Positions 44,434-52,267 of a stretch of DNA of 64,000 bases are shown here, one piece after another. A program made the translations under genes and the position numbers. Numbering within the stretch: position 1 is the stretch's first letter; each line of letters begins with the position of its first letter. Origin of the DNA: Methanoplanus sp. FWC-SCC4 (lineage in GTDB: Archaea; Halobacteriota; Methanomicrobia; Methanomicrobiales; Methanomicrobiaceae); assembly GCF_032878975.1 (NCBI RefSeq), contig NZ_CP043875.1, positions 310,001 to 374,000 of the forward strand, in the 5' to 3' direction. Below the pieces are notes generated by a model, which made no database searches, was not told the origin of the DNA, and was given only the letters and a program-made list of their open reading frames with translations.

Positions 44434-46461
44434 ATGAAATCAAGGGATATCGCAATTGTCGGAATTTTGCTTGCGATAGGTGCCATCCTTAGATATCTTT
44501 CAAATATAGTTCCCGGAGCCATCGTAGCAAATCCGATAATTGCTCTTTACTGTCTGGCAATTATTCTGATTGTCCCGAAAATCAGGGACGCTCTTGGAAT
44601 AGGAATTGTTGCCGGAGTAGTTTCTGCACTTATTAGTCACTCAATCTTCCCGCCGGCAAATCTGATATCCGAACCCCTGGGTGCTTTGGTATGTCTCGGA
44701 GTATATCTGGCTGCAAGAAAAAGAGTTCCGTTTGCTCCGGGAATATCCACCTTTGTTGCAACGCTTGCAAGCGGTTTTACCTTCCTTGCAATCAGCATAT
44801 TTGTAATAGTGTCGGGAATCATCGGACAGCCCGGTGAATCGTTTACAGTCGGTGCCTTTGTAATAGCAATATCCCCGATTATTATTCTGACTGCCATTGC
44901 AAACTCCGTAATTGCACAGATTCTCTATATTCCTTCTTCAAGAATATTGATGAGAAGTGCATCGGGAAGTGATTCTGTCAGTGAAATATCCAAAAACCAG
45001 ACAGACAATTCTGATGAAAAATGTGCAATAGATTTTGATAATTATTCCTTTAGGTATCCTCTCGAAAAGACAGGTTCACTCAATGAAATAAATCTGAAAA
45101 TAAAAAAAGGCGAATGTGTTCTCGTAAACGGAACAACGGGTGCAGGGAAAACAACACTCTGTCTTGCAGCTGCGGGTATTCTTCATCATGAATATGAGGG
45201 TGAGTCTTTTGGCACTGTTTCAATTTTTGGAAAGAATGTCTCCAAATATGCCGATATGGGTGATATCGGGAGAAAGGTCGGTGTTGTTTTTGATGACGCT
45301 GATGCACAGCTTATTTTCACAACAGTTGAGGAAGAGGTGTTATCAGGGCTTGAAAACCGTGGTCTTCCTCCCGAAGAGGTTAAGCAGCGTCTTGAGGAGA
45401 TAATGGAGCTTACAAACATAGAGGGCCTGCGTTACCGTGCCCCCCATACTCTTTCGGGCGGGCAGAAACAGCGTGTCGCCCTTGCCGCAACTCTCGCATC
45501 GGGAACTGAATGTCTGATACTTGACGAAGCGACAGCCGAACTTGATGAAGATGCAACAGAGATGATAATTTCCGTTTTAGAGAGGCTGAAGTCACAAGGA
45601 AAAACCATAATCGTGATCGAACAAAAGCCCGGGCAGATGTCCGGCATTGCAGACCGGATAATAACCCTTGATAAAGGATTTGTAAAGTCTGTGACCACGC
45701 CTGACAAATATTATCCGGAAATTCCCGTTGAAACGGAAGAGTGTATGAAGGATGTATTCCAAAAACCAACGCACCTTCCCAAAGATCCGGTAATATCCAT
45801 AAAAAATCTGGTTCACAGATACGGGAATGAGAGAGGTCTTGACGGAGTTTCACTTGAGATATATCCCGGAGAACTTGTTGCAATAATCGGAGAGAACGGT
45901 TCAGGGAAGACAACTCTTTCAAAGCACTTAAACGGACTATTAAAGCCTGATGAAGGTGAGGTGCTTGTTTGCGGGATTAATACCCAAAAAGCATCCGTAA
46001 CAGAGCTTGCAAGGCATGCAGGGCTTGTCTTTCAGAATCCTGATACAATGCTTTTTGAGGATACAATTGAAAAGGAGATTCTTTTCGGGTTGAAAAATAT
46101 TGGGAAGGATTTGGATCCGGATTCAGACTATATAAAAGAAGTTCTTGATGAGGCAGGTCTTCTGCACCAGTCCGGGAAGTTCCCCCGTTCAATGAGCAGG
46201 GGAGAGCGGCAGAGGCTTGCAATCTCCTGTGTTACCGCGATGAATCCCGAAGTGATCATACTTGATGAGCCTACGACAGGGCTTGATGAAAAGGAGGCTT
46301 CAAGGGTTATGAAAATTTTAAAGAGGCTTGGTGAAAGCGGGCACACTGTGATTATGGTCTCCCATGATATGGAGGTTGTAAAGAATCATGCAAAGAGAAT
46401 AATCAAAATGACTGACGGAAAGATCTCTGCTGATTATACAAACACCGGAGGGTGCTTTTAA
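44434..46461 (+). CDS. ECF transporter: S component fused to two ATPase domains
   Basis: A 675-residue fusion. Residues 1-180 form about six membrane helices resembling a substrate-binding (S) component. Two ABC ATPase domains follow. The first (about 197-430) has GTTGAGKTT, LSGGQKQR and LILDEATAELD; the second (about 450-670) has GENGSGKTT, the variant signature MSRGERQR and IILDEPTTGLD. The T component is the next gene, overlapping by 1 bp. The S domain does not match a vitamin-specific family that I can name, so the substrate is unknown. GAGGAGGTGATTTTGAGC precedes the ATG, a near-perfect ribosome-binding site. Confidence 0.85.
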   Translation: MKSRDIAIVGILLAIGAILRYLSNIVPGAIVANPIIALYCLAIILIVPKIRDALGIGIVAGVVSALISHSIFPPANLISEPLGALVCLGVYLAARKRVPFAPGISTFVATLASGFTFLAISIFVIVSGIIGQPGESFTVGAFVIAISPIIILTAIANSVIAQILYIPSSRILMRSASGSDSVSEISKNQTDNSDEKCAIDFDNYSFRYPLEKTGSLNEINLKIKKGECVLVNGTTGAGKTTLCLAAAGILHHEYEGESFGTVSIFGKNVSKYADMGDIGRKVGVVFDDADAQLIFTTVEEEVLSGLENRGLPPEEVKQRLEEIMELTNIEGLRYRAPHTLSGGQKQRVALAATLASGTECLILDEATAELDEDATEMIISVLERLKSQGKTIIVIEQKPGQMSGIADRIITLDKGFVKSVTTPDKYYPEIPVETEECMKDVFQKPTHLPKDPVISIKNLVHRYGNERGLDGVSLEIYPGELVAIIGENGSGKTTLSKHLNGLLKPDEGEVLVCGINTQKASVTELARHAGLVFQNPDTMLFEDTIEKEILFGLKNIGKDLDPDSDYIKEVLDEAGLLHQSGKFPRSMSRGERQRLAISCVTAMNPEVIILDEPTTGLDEKEASRVMKILKRLGESGHTVIMVSHDMEVVKNHAKRIIKMTDGKISADYTNTGGCF

Positions 46462-47258
46462 TGGCTGAAATTCTGCAATATAAAAGGATAGACGGTATAT
46501 TCCACCGGATGAATGCACTGACCAAGATAATTTTGCTTGGATTCATCATTGTCCTGGCAGTTATCTCAACAAATCCTTTGTTTTTGGGAGGAGTTGTTGT
46601 ATTTTTGTTCTGCCTCTCCGTAGCCGGCAGATTTGCACGTGAACTGCTTGCCCAGATCCCGATGATTATGTTTCTGAGTGCAGGTCTTTTACTGCTTACA
46701 ATACTGACCATGCAGTCCGGGGATGTAATCGGATACCTGATACCAACAGGCATTCCTGTAATCGGAGGTCATATTCCCATAACAGAGGGGGCTTTGAATT
46801 TTGCACTTATCCTCTCACTCCGGTTCTTTGTGATGCTCTTTGCATTTCAGGTTCTGATTGTCTCAACCCAGCCGAGGGCACTTGTGAATGCACTTCAGAA
46901 ATTAAGGCTTCCTGTGGACTACACTCTCATGCTTTTGATTGCGATAAGGTTCATACCGAGCCTTCAGCTTGAGGGTAAAAGAATTCAGGAGGCTCAGCTT
47001 GCAAGAGCCTATAATCCGGGGACGGGAGTTTTGGGAAAGGTCAGATCACTGACCCCGATTATGATACCCCTTGTTTCAAATGCACTTGGGAAGGCAAATG
47101 TCCTTGGGCTTACGATAGATCTCCGGGGCCTGCGTACAATGAAGAGAACACCCGATTTAAATGACAAATTTATCTATGCTGATTATGCAGCGTTCATATT
47201 TGTCGGGCTGTGTGTGGCTGCACTGGTTTACAGCCTTTTATCTGGAAGCCCGGTTTGA
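46461..47258 (+). CDS. ecfT: ECF transporter T component (EcfT)
   Basis: A 265-residue membrane protein of the CbiQ/EcfT family with about six helices. The cytoplasmic coupling helices carry the expected Ala-Arg-Gly-type motif in EAQLARAYNPG and GLTIDLRGLR. ATG 46461 overlaps the TAA stop of the S-A-A gene by one base, with GGAGGGTG upstream. An in-frame start 9 bp earlier is rejected. It couples the two fused ATPases to the S component. Confidence 0.88.
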   Translation: MAEILQYKRIDGIFHRMNALTKIILLGFIIVLAVISTNPLFLGGVVVFLFCLSVAGRFARELLAQIPMIMFLSAGLLLLTILTMQSGDVIGYLIPTGIPVIGGHIPITEGALNFALILSLRFFVMLFAFQVLIVSTQPRALVNALQKLRLPVDYTLMLLIAIRFIPSLQLEGKRIQEAQLARAYNPGTGVLGKVRSLTPIMIPLVSNALGKANVLGLTIDLRGLRTMKRTPDLNDKFIYADYAAFIFVGLCVAALVYSLLSGSPV

Positions 47259-47299
47259 ATGCCGGTATAAAAAAAAGGGATTCTATTGTCATATTTTAG

Positions 47300-47317
47300 A
47301 GGGATAATCTTATCCCT
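47300..47317. terminator. Terminator hairpin between convergent ecfT and cobO
   Basis: AGGGATA (47300-47306) pairs with TATCCCT (47311-47317) around a 4 nt loop, 42 bp after each stop codon. T-rich or A-rich runs lie on both sides, so it can serve both directions. Confidence 0.5.
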
Positions 47318-47358
47318 TATTATCTGAATTCAAACTCAGGGTCAGTAAAAAATATTTT

Positions 47359-47874
47359 TTAGTATTCAATACCGCGTCTTGCCTTAACGCCGTTGTCAAA
47401 GTAATGTTTTACTTTTTTCATCTCTGTTACGAGGTCTGCAAGTTCTATAAGTTCTTTCGGAGCATATCTTCCTGTAAGTATGACTTCGGTGTTTTCCGCC
47501 TTTTCACTCAGAACTTTAATTACTTCATCAGTTTTTAAGAGCCCGTAGTATATTGCGACATTTATCTCATCAAGAACAACAAGGGAATAATCACCTGAAG
47601 AAAGAATCTCTGAGCATCTGTTTAGTCCCTCCCTCGCGATTTTTATGTCACTTTCTGTTGGCTCATCAAAGATGAAACAGCCTTTTCCAAACTGCTCTAT
47701 CTCAAAATTTGGAAAATATTCGCTTAAGCGGAGTTCTCCGGTTTCAACTCCTTTAATAAACTGCCCGAAGAAGACCGTTTTTCCGGAAACAAGTGTCCTT
47801 ACTGCTGTTCCAAGTGCTGCTGTGGTTTTTCCTTTACCATCGCCTGTGTTGATCTGGATGTATCCTTTATGCAT
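47359..47874 (-). CDS. cobO: Corrinoid adenosyltransferase
   Basis: A 171-residue P-loop enzyme of the CobA/CobO type that transfers adenosyl from ATP to cobalt(I) corrinoids. GYIQINTGDGKGKTTAALG contains the Walker A motif (GDGKGKTT, 11-18), with FFGQFIKG and LVVLDEINVAIYYG completing the site. It is convergent with ecfT and lies downstream of the corrinoid-uptake genes on the same strand, which fits salvage of imported corrinoids. Confidence 0.93.
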   Translation of the reverse strand: MHKGYIQINTGDGKGKTTAALGTAVRTLVSGKTVFFGQFIKGVETGELRLSEYFPNFEIEQFGKGCFIFDEPTESDIKIAREGLNRCSEILSSGDYSLVVLDEINVAIYYGLLKTDEVIKVLSEKAENTEVILTGRYAPKELIELADLVTEMKKVKHYFDNGVKARRGIEY

Positions 47875-48094
47875 TGTTTTTCAAATCCCTGTATATTTTG
47901 TCTTTAGGTTCATTATGACTTCATTCACACTGTTTTGAGGCACAATTATAAGCTGAATGTCATAGATTGTTGCCTGATTCTGCTTAATTTATTTGCAGAA
48001 TAATATTCTCTGTTATTCTGAGTTCATATTACTTTTTTGTGCCTTTAAGTCTGAAAATTTAATATTAATAAATGCCTGAAATCTGAATATATGT
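47875..48094. other. 220 bp AT-rich spacer between the TIM-barrel gene and cobO
   Basis: No open frame of note is present. It presumably contains the cobO promoter; a TATA-like run cannot be singled out because the whole stretch is AT-rich. Confidence 0.4.
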
Positions 48095-49081
48095 TTATTT
48101 AATATTAAGGGAGGATTTCTGCAAAGAAAGGCATTTCTCTATTTCCTCAACAGATTTATTCGTAAATTCATGTGTTATAAAGTCCGGCTCTGTAAATTCA
48201 ACGATCTCCCTGCATTTTTCTGATGTAAAAGGCCTGTGTTCATCAAAAAATTTAAGGTGCCCCATTATTGCAGAAAACTTTTCGTTAATATCAAGTTTCT
48301 GAAAATTCTCAGGCTCTTTGAGGTTTTTCTGGTATTCGGCTGATGTGCTCTGGTGAAAGTGGAGGCCGGCAATTTTATCGATAACTTCCTTGTCCTGTTT
48401 TTCAAGCACCGACATAACACATTGTATTGCGTTCTTTTCATCACGGCATTTTCCGGTTGCGTTCATGAGGTGCCCTGTGTCAAGCATAAACTTCCACTTT
48501 TTGAATTCAAGCATATCCATGAATTCCGCTGTAAGTGACTCATCAAGAAACGTAAGTCCGGGCCACCAGAGATTTTCAATGAAAATGTCATATGGTGGTT
48601 CGCCCAAAGGAAAACCTGCCGCTGTTTCATTGAGCATTTCAGCGTTTGCTCTCAGAACATCCCTGTCTGTGCATCCGTGGTTTCCGGAAAATGTGTTTTC
48701 CGCCTCCATATATCCGGCATGATAAACACCGTATGCAGGGTTTGTCACCTCTGCAAATTTTATGCAGTCTGTGAAATTCTTTATAATCTCTGATCTGGTT
48801 TTCCCGCCGTAGAAATATCTGAGAGAATCCTGATCAATAAACCCCGGGACTTTGAATTTATTATCAGTCCAGACCCTGTACCATCCCATAAATGAAGGAA
48901 GATGAACACCGCCAACGATATTTTCTGGAATGTTGTCAGGCAGCGGATCAAAATTTACCAAAAGCTCAACGCCGTCGATATCATTTTCCCTTAAAAACTC
49001 TGAAAGGCAGTTCCAGTCTCCGTTGAATTTTTCAATGTCAAAACTGTATATTGAAAAGTTAAGAAATTCTTTGTAATTCAT
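48095..49081 (-). CDS. Xylose-isomerase-like TIM-barrel protein
   Basis: A 328-residue sugar-phosphate isomerase/epimerase-type (AP endonuclease family 2) barrel. Likely metal-ligand motifs are GGVHLPSF, GVYHAGYMEAE, IFIENLWWPG, MLDTGHLMNATG and GLHFHQS. The family includes isomerases, epimerases and endonuclease IV; nothing fixes the substrate. It lies 69 bp downstream of the propeller gene of the corrinoid locus and upstream of cobO, so a role in corrinoid handling is possible but unproven. Confidence 0.75.
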   Translation of the reverse strand: MNYKEFLNFSIYSFDIEKFNGDWNCLSEFLRENDIDGVELLVNFDPLPDNIPENIVGGVHLPSFMGWYRVWTDNKFKVPGFIDQDSLRYFYGGKTRSEIIKNFTDCIKFAEVTNPAYGVYHAGYMEAENTFSGNHGCTDRDVLRANAEMLNETAAGFPLGEPPYDIFIENLWWPGLTFLDESLTAEFMDMLEFKKWKFMLDTGHLMNATGKCRDEKNAIQCVMSVLEKQDKEVIDKIAGLHFHQSTSAEYQKNLKEPENFQKLDINEKFSAIMGHLKFFDEHRPFTSEKCREIVEFTEPDFITHEFTNKSVEEIEKCLSLQKSSLNIK

Positions 49082-49150
49082 GTTTCATCCCTAAAAAATT
49101 ATTATTGCGGATATTTCCATACCGGTTTAAACCGGTAATATGCATCTGAT

Positions 49151-50242
49151 TTATTTTCTGAAAATCATAATCAGGAACAGGGCCCCAAATAATGAAAATA
49201 ATCCTGCCGGTGCTGACTGATTTTTTAAATTAGTATTATTTGTATGGCCTGATTCACTGCTTTTAGAATCAGTCTTTGTAATATCATCTGCATTTTTGTC
49301 ATTTTCATTATTTGTATCAATATCACTTTTAGTATCCGAATCAGTTAATGAATAGCAATAAAGTTTATTTTCAGCAGACACAGCAATAATCTCACTGTTT
49401 TTATCTGCGGCAATGGAGGTTGCAGGCTTGTTTAATTCTATATGGCCTTTAATCTCACCTTTATTGTCGAGGAAAAGAAGACCGGGATTTACCGCGACTG
49501 TAATTTTTTCTCCCGCACTGCTGATGGCAATATCTTTTGGACTGTCAACATTTTTTGACCATAAAAGTCGTCCTGCCCTTGACAGCAGATATACAGTATT
49601 GTCGGATGAACAGGCAGCTATCATATTGCCGTTGTTTGTAACCGATATTCCTGTAACGGGCTTAAATGTTGCTTTGTATTTCCACTTCCTGTTAAGTCCG
49701 CTGTCAAATAAAAGAATGTTCCCCTCTTTAGTTCCTCCTGCAATGTAGTTGCCATCCCCGGATATCTCAAGGGACATCATATCCTCATCAGTTTCGGCAG
49801 ACAGGGTTTTGTCACTTTCAATTGAATAGGAGTATATTTTTTCATCATCCATCCCTGCATATGCATATTTTTGGTCACCGGACAGCCCGGCGGATAATGC
49901 CATATATTTTGATTTATCGTTCCACAAAATATCCGCATTCTGATCAATTAGTGTAAGACCAAAACTGGCAAGAAGAATTTTTTCTCCATCCAATGAAATA
50001 TCAAGCGATTTGAGATTACCTGATTTTTTTTCGGTTATCAGATTTCCTGATGAGTCATATACGTAAACTGTATCCGATGTGATTGCAGTTATAAAATCAC
50101 CGGACTCTGATATTGCAGTGTCCCGAATAAGTTCACCCGGATTTTTTTCAAATATGAGGTTTGCTTCCATATCTGATGCTGATACAGATGCGCTTAATAG
50201 CAGAATAAAAGTCAGAAAAAAAGTTAAAAATATTTTTTTCAA
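49151..50242 (-). CDS. Secreted beta-propeller protein with C-terminal anchor
   Basis: A 363-residue exported protein. A signal peptide (1-22) is followed by about seven WD40/PQQ-like blades (residues 30-300), each with a YVYDSSGN- or LLFDSGLN-type turn. Then comes a low-complexity Asp/Asn/Ser/Thr linker, and a final hydrophobic helix with a basic end (GLFSLFGALFLIMIFRK), which resembles archaeal sortase-type C-terminal sorting signals. The TTG start overlaps the stop of the toroid-BtuF gene by 4 bp and AGGAGGAAAG precedes it. The linked genes suggest it helps to bind corrinoid at the cell surface, as the BtuG propeller does in Bacteroides; this is inference. Confidence 0.75.
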   Translation of the reverse strand: MKKIFLTFFLTFILLLSASVSASDMEANLIFEKNPGELIRDTAISESGDFITAITSDTVYVYDSSGNLITEKKSGNLKSLDISLDGEKILLASFGLTLIDQNADILWNDKSKYMALSAGLSGDQKYAYAGMDDEKIYSYSIESDKTLSAETDEDMMSLEISGDGNYIAGGTKEGNILLFDSGLNRKWKYKATFKPVTGISVTNNGNMIAACSSDNTVYLLSRAGRLLWSKNVDSPKDIAISSAGEKITVAVNPGLLFLDNKGEIKGHIELNKPATSIAADKNSEIIAVSAENKLYCYSLTDSDTKSDIDTNNENDKNADDITKTDSKSSESGHTNNTNLKNQSAPAGLFSLFGALFLIMIFRK

Positions 50243-52266
50243 TCTTTCCTCCTCCTGATAAATCCTGTCATAAAGACGGAAAGGATTACTGAAACTATTG
50301 CAACGACGGGATACACAGGTGTGGTCTGACTGTTTATTGTTTCTGTTTTTGTGTTTGTGTTTTCAAACATTTCAGGATGAATGTCAGCTGCAACTTCTTC
50401 TAATGCATCGACAATTCTTGGTCCCCCTCTGTCGATTGTATCCGAATCTGCAATGTAGACTCTTCCCTCCTTTACCGCCTTTATATTCTTAAATCTGGGT
50501 TCATTCATTATGTATTCATAGATACAGTCTCTGCTGTTCTGGTCCATGCCTGAACCGGAATTTACAATCAGAACATCAGGGTTTTTGGTAATGAAGTCCT
50601 CCATTGAGACAATTACCCAGCTGTCCATGTCACCGAATGCATTATTTCCGTTTGATGTTTTGATAAGTTCGTCCTGGAATGTGTTTTTCCCGCTTATCCA
50701 GATTGGATCGTACCATACTATATGTGCAACTTCAGGGGTGCATTCATCCTGTTCAGCTATGCTTTTTACATTTTCAATCCTTTTTGAGAGTGATGATACA
50801 AGTTCCCCGGCCTCTTTTACATTTCCGGTTGCTTTCCCGAGAAGTGTGATGTCTGATAAAACACTGTCAAGGTCTGTCGGGTTTAGTGTAATTACAGACA
50901 TCCCAAGATCTTTCAGGTGGTTTACAACATCCTCTGTGTTTCCGTATGCGGCAACTACGAGATCAGGCTTTAATGATACAACCTTTTCAATATTTACAGA
51001 ACTAAAACCGCCTGCCTTCTCTTTTGACTGTGCTTCTTTTGGGTAGTTGCAGTAATCCGTAACTCCGACAACCCTGTCGCCTGCACCTATTGCGTAAAGA
51101 ATTTCCGTATTTGAAGGTGCCAGTGATATAATTCTCTCCGGAATTTTTGAAATCTCTGTTGTATAGCCCATGTCGTCTGTGATTTCTACATGGTATTCAA
51201 TATCCTGATTTGCAGAGTCAGCTGAAGAAGAATCTGATTTAACTGTGTTTTCCGGTTTGAGAGTTTCTTTTTGATTTGAATTATCAGGTGTTTTGGATGT
51301 GACAGTGTTTTTTAATGAATCAGTTTTCTGATTCTTCATAACAGGGTAGGGTTTTCCCATAAGTGCCGGAATTGCATTTGTTGACATCCTGCATTTATTG
51401 TCCTCAAGGTAATCTGTCCATTTGAAATATCCTTTATCTGCCTGCAGGCTCAGGAGATGTGATACAGGATTATTACCACTTTTTGTTGTCCATGATTCCG
51501 GATTTTCTCCTGCAGCGACTATTGCCTGTATTGCCCATGAATCAGATGCTGAATTGGCCTCACTTGAGCCTCCGTAATTGAATCCCCCGTTTTCCTTTTG
51601 GGATATTTTAAGGAAGGAAATTGCTTTCTGAACTGATTCTGAATCCTGCGGTTCACCGCCTGCAATCAGGGCCATCAGAGTGGAGGATGTATCGTCACAG
51701 TCACTTTCAGCCCCTTTTGTCCATCCAAAACCCCCGTCTTCATTCTGAACTGATTTTAGCCATTTTATTGAATCTGATGCATCAATACCGTTTGCAGAGA
51801 GAGCTGTCACTGCCCAGCTGGTTGTATATATGTGGTCACCGAACTGACCGTTTTCTTTTTTCTTCCCTGATAAAAGGGTGATAAAATTATTACCTGCAAA
51901 ATTTTCCGGATCATATCCGGCAGCAGTAATGGTCATAATCATTTTGGCTGTTTCTGTTGTGCCGTCGATTGAATATGTCTCATCCGAGATGCTGTAAAGA
52001 TAATCTATTGCACTTGTGCCGTTTTTCTTCCAGTCTTTTGGATCCTGACCTGCAGATACAATGGCCATTATTGCCCATGTTGATGTTGCAGGATTTGAAC
52101 CCCTGTCTGATTCTCCAAAACCGCCGTCATCCTTCTGGCAGGTTTTGATATAATCAAGTGCATTTTCCACATTGTTGTCATTTTGTGTAAGCGGATAAGC
52201 ACATGCGCATGCAACCGCCATCATAAAAATCAAAAAAATAGTTGTGAAAGTTGTAAATTTACTCAT
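50239..52266 (-). CDS. Alpha/alpha-toroid fused to BtuF-type binding protein
   Basis: A 675-residue exported fusion. After a signal peptide (about 1-24), residues 30-320 hold helical repeats with QxDDGGFG-type turns (KDDGGFGES, NEDGGFGWT, KENGGFNYG), as in squalene cyclases, prenyltransferase beta chains and the N-terminal half of intrinsic factor. A linker follows, then a periplasmic-binding domain of the BtuF/FepB class (385-640: ERIISLAPSNTEILYAIGAG, VVGVTDYCNYP, LKPDLVVAAY), and a terminal membrane helix. ATG 52266 is chosen for the GGAGAT before it; it starts 1 bp after the DUF4430 gene stop. With BtuCD nearby, B12 or cobinamide is the likely ligand. Confidence 0.85.
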   Translation of the reverse strand: MSKFTTFTTIFLIFMMAVACACAYPLTQNDNNVENALDYIKTCQKDDGGFGESDRGSNPATSTWAIMAIVSAGQDPKDWKKNGTSAIDYLYSISDETYSIDGTTETAKMIMTITAAGYDPENFAGNNFITLLSGKKKENGQFGDHIYTTSWAVTALSANGIDASDSIKWLKSVQNEDGGFGWTKGAESDCDDTSSTLMALIAGGEPQDSESVQKAISFLKISQKENGGFNYGGSSEANSASDSWAIQAIVAAGENPESWTTKSGNNPVSHLLSLQADKGYFKWTDYLEDNKCRMSTNAIPALMGKPYPVMKNQKTDSLKNTVTSKTPDNSNQKETLKPENTVKSDSSSADSANQDIEYHVEITDDMGYTTEISKIPERIISLAPSNTEILYAIGAGDRVVGVTDYCNYPKEAQSKEKAGGFSSVNIEKVVSLKPDLVVAAYGNTEDVVNHLKDLGMSVITLNPTDLDSVLSDITLLGKATGNVKEAGELVSSLSKRIENVKSIAEQDECTPEVAHIVWYDPIWISGKNTFQDELIKTSNGNNAFGDMDSWVIVSMEDFITKNPDVLIVNSGSGMDQNSRDCIYEYIMNEPRFKNIKAVKEGRVYIADSDTIDRGGPRIVDALEEVAADIHPEMFENTNTKTETINSQTTPVYPVVAIVSVILSVFMTGFIRRRKD

Positions 52267-52267
52267 T

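Noticed and set aside
45410-45922. 170-codon open frame on the minus strand
   Set aside because: It lies wholly opposite the ABC domains of the ECF fusion, has low-complexity Leu/Arg/Ser composition and no ribosome-binding site; it is a shadow.
50546-51046. 166-codon open frame on the plus strand
   Set aside because: Opposite the BtuF domain; Ser/Phe-rich artefact of the antisense frame.
50299-51200. Squalene cyclase or prenyltransferase enzyme activity
   Set aside because: The helical repeats belong to the toroid domain further upstream (51300-52190) and lack a cyclase DxDD motif; fusion to a BtuF domain favours ligand binding over catalysis.
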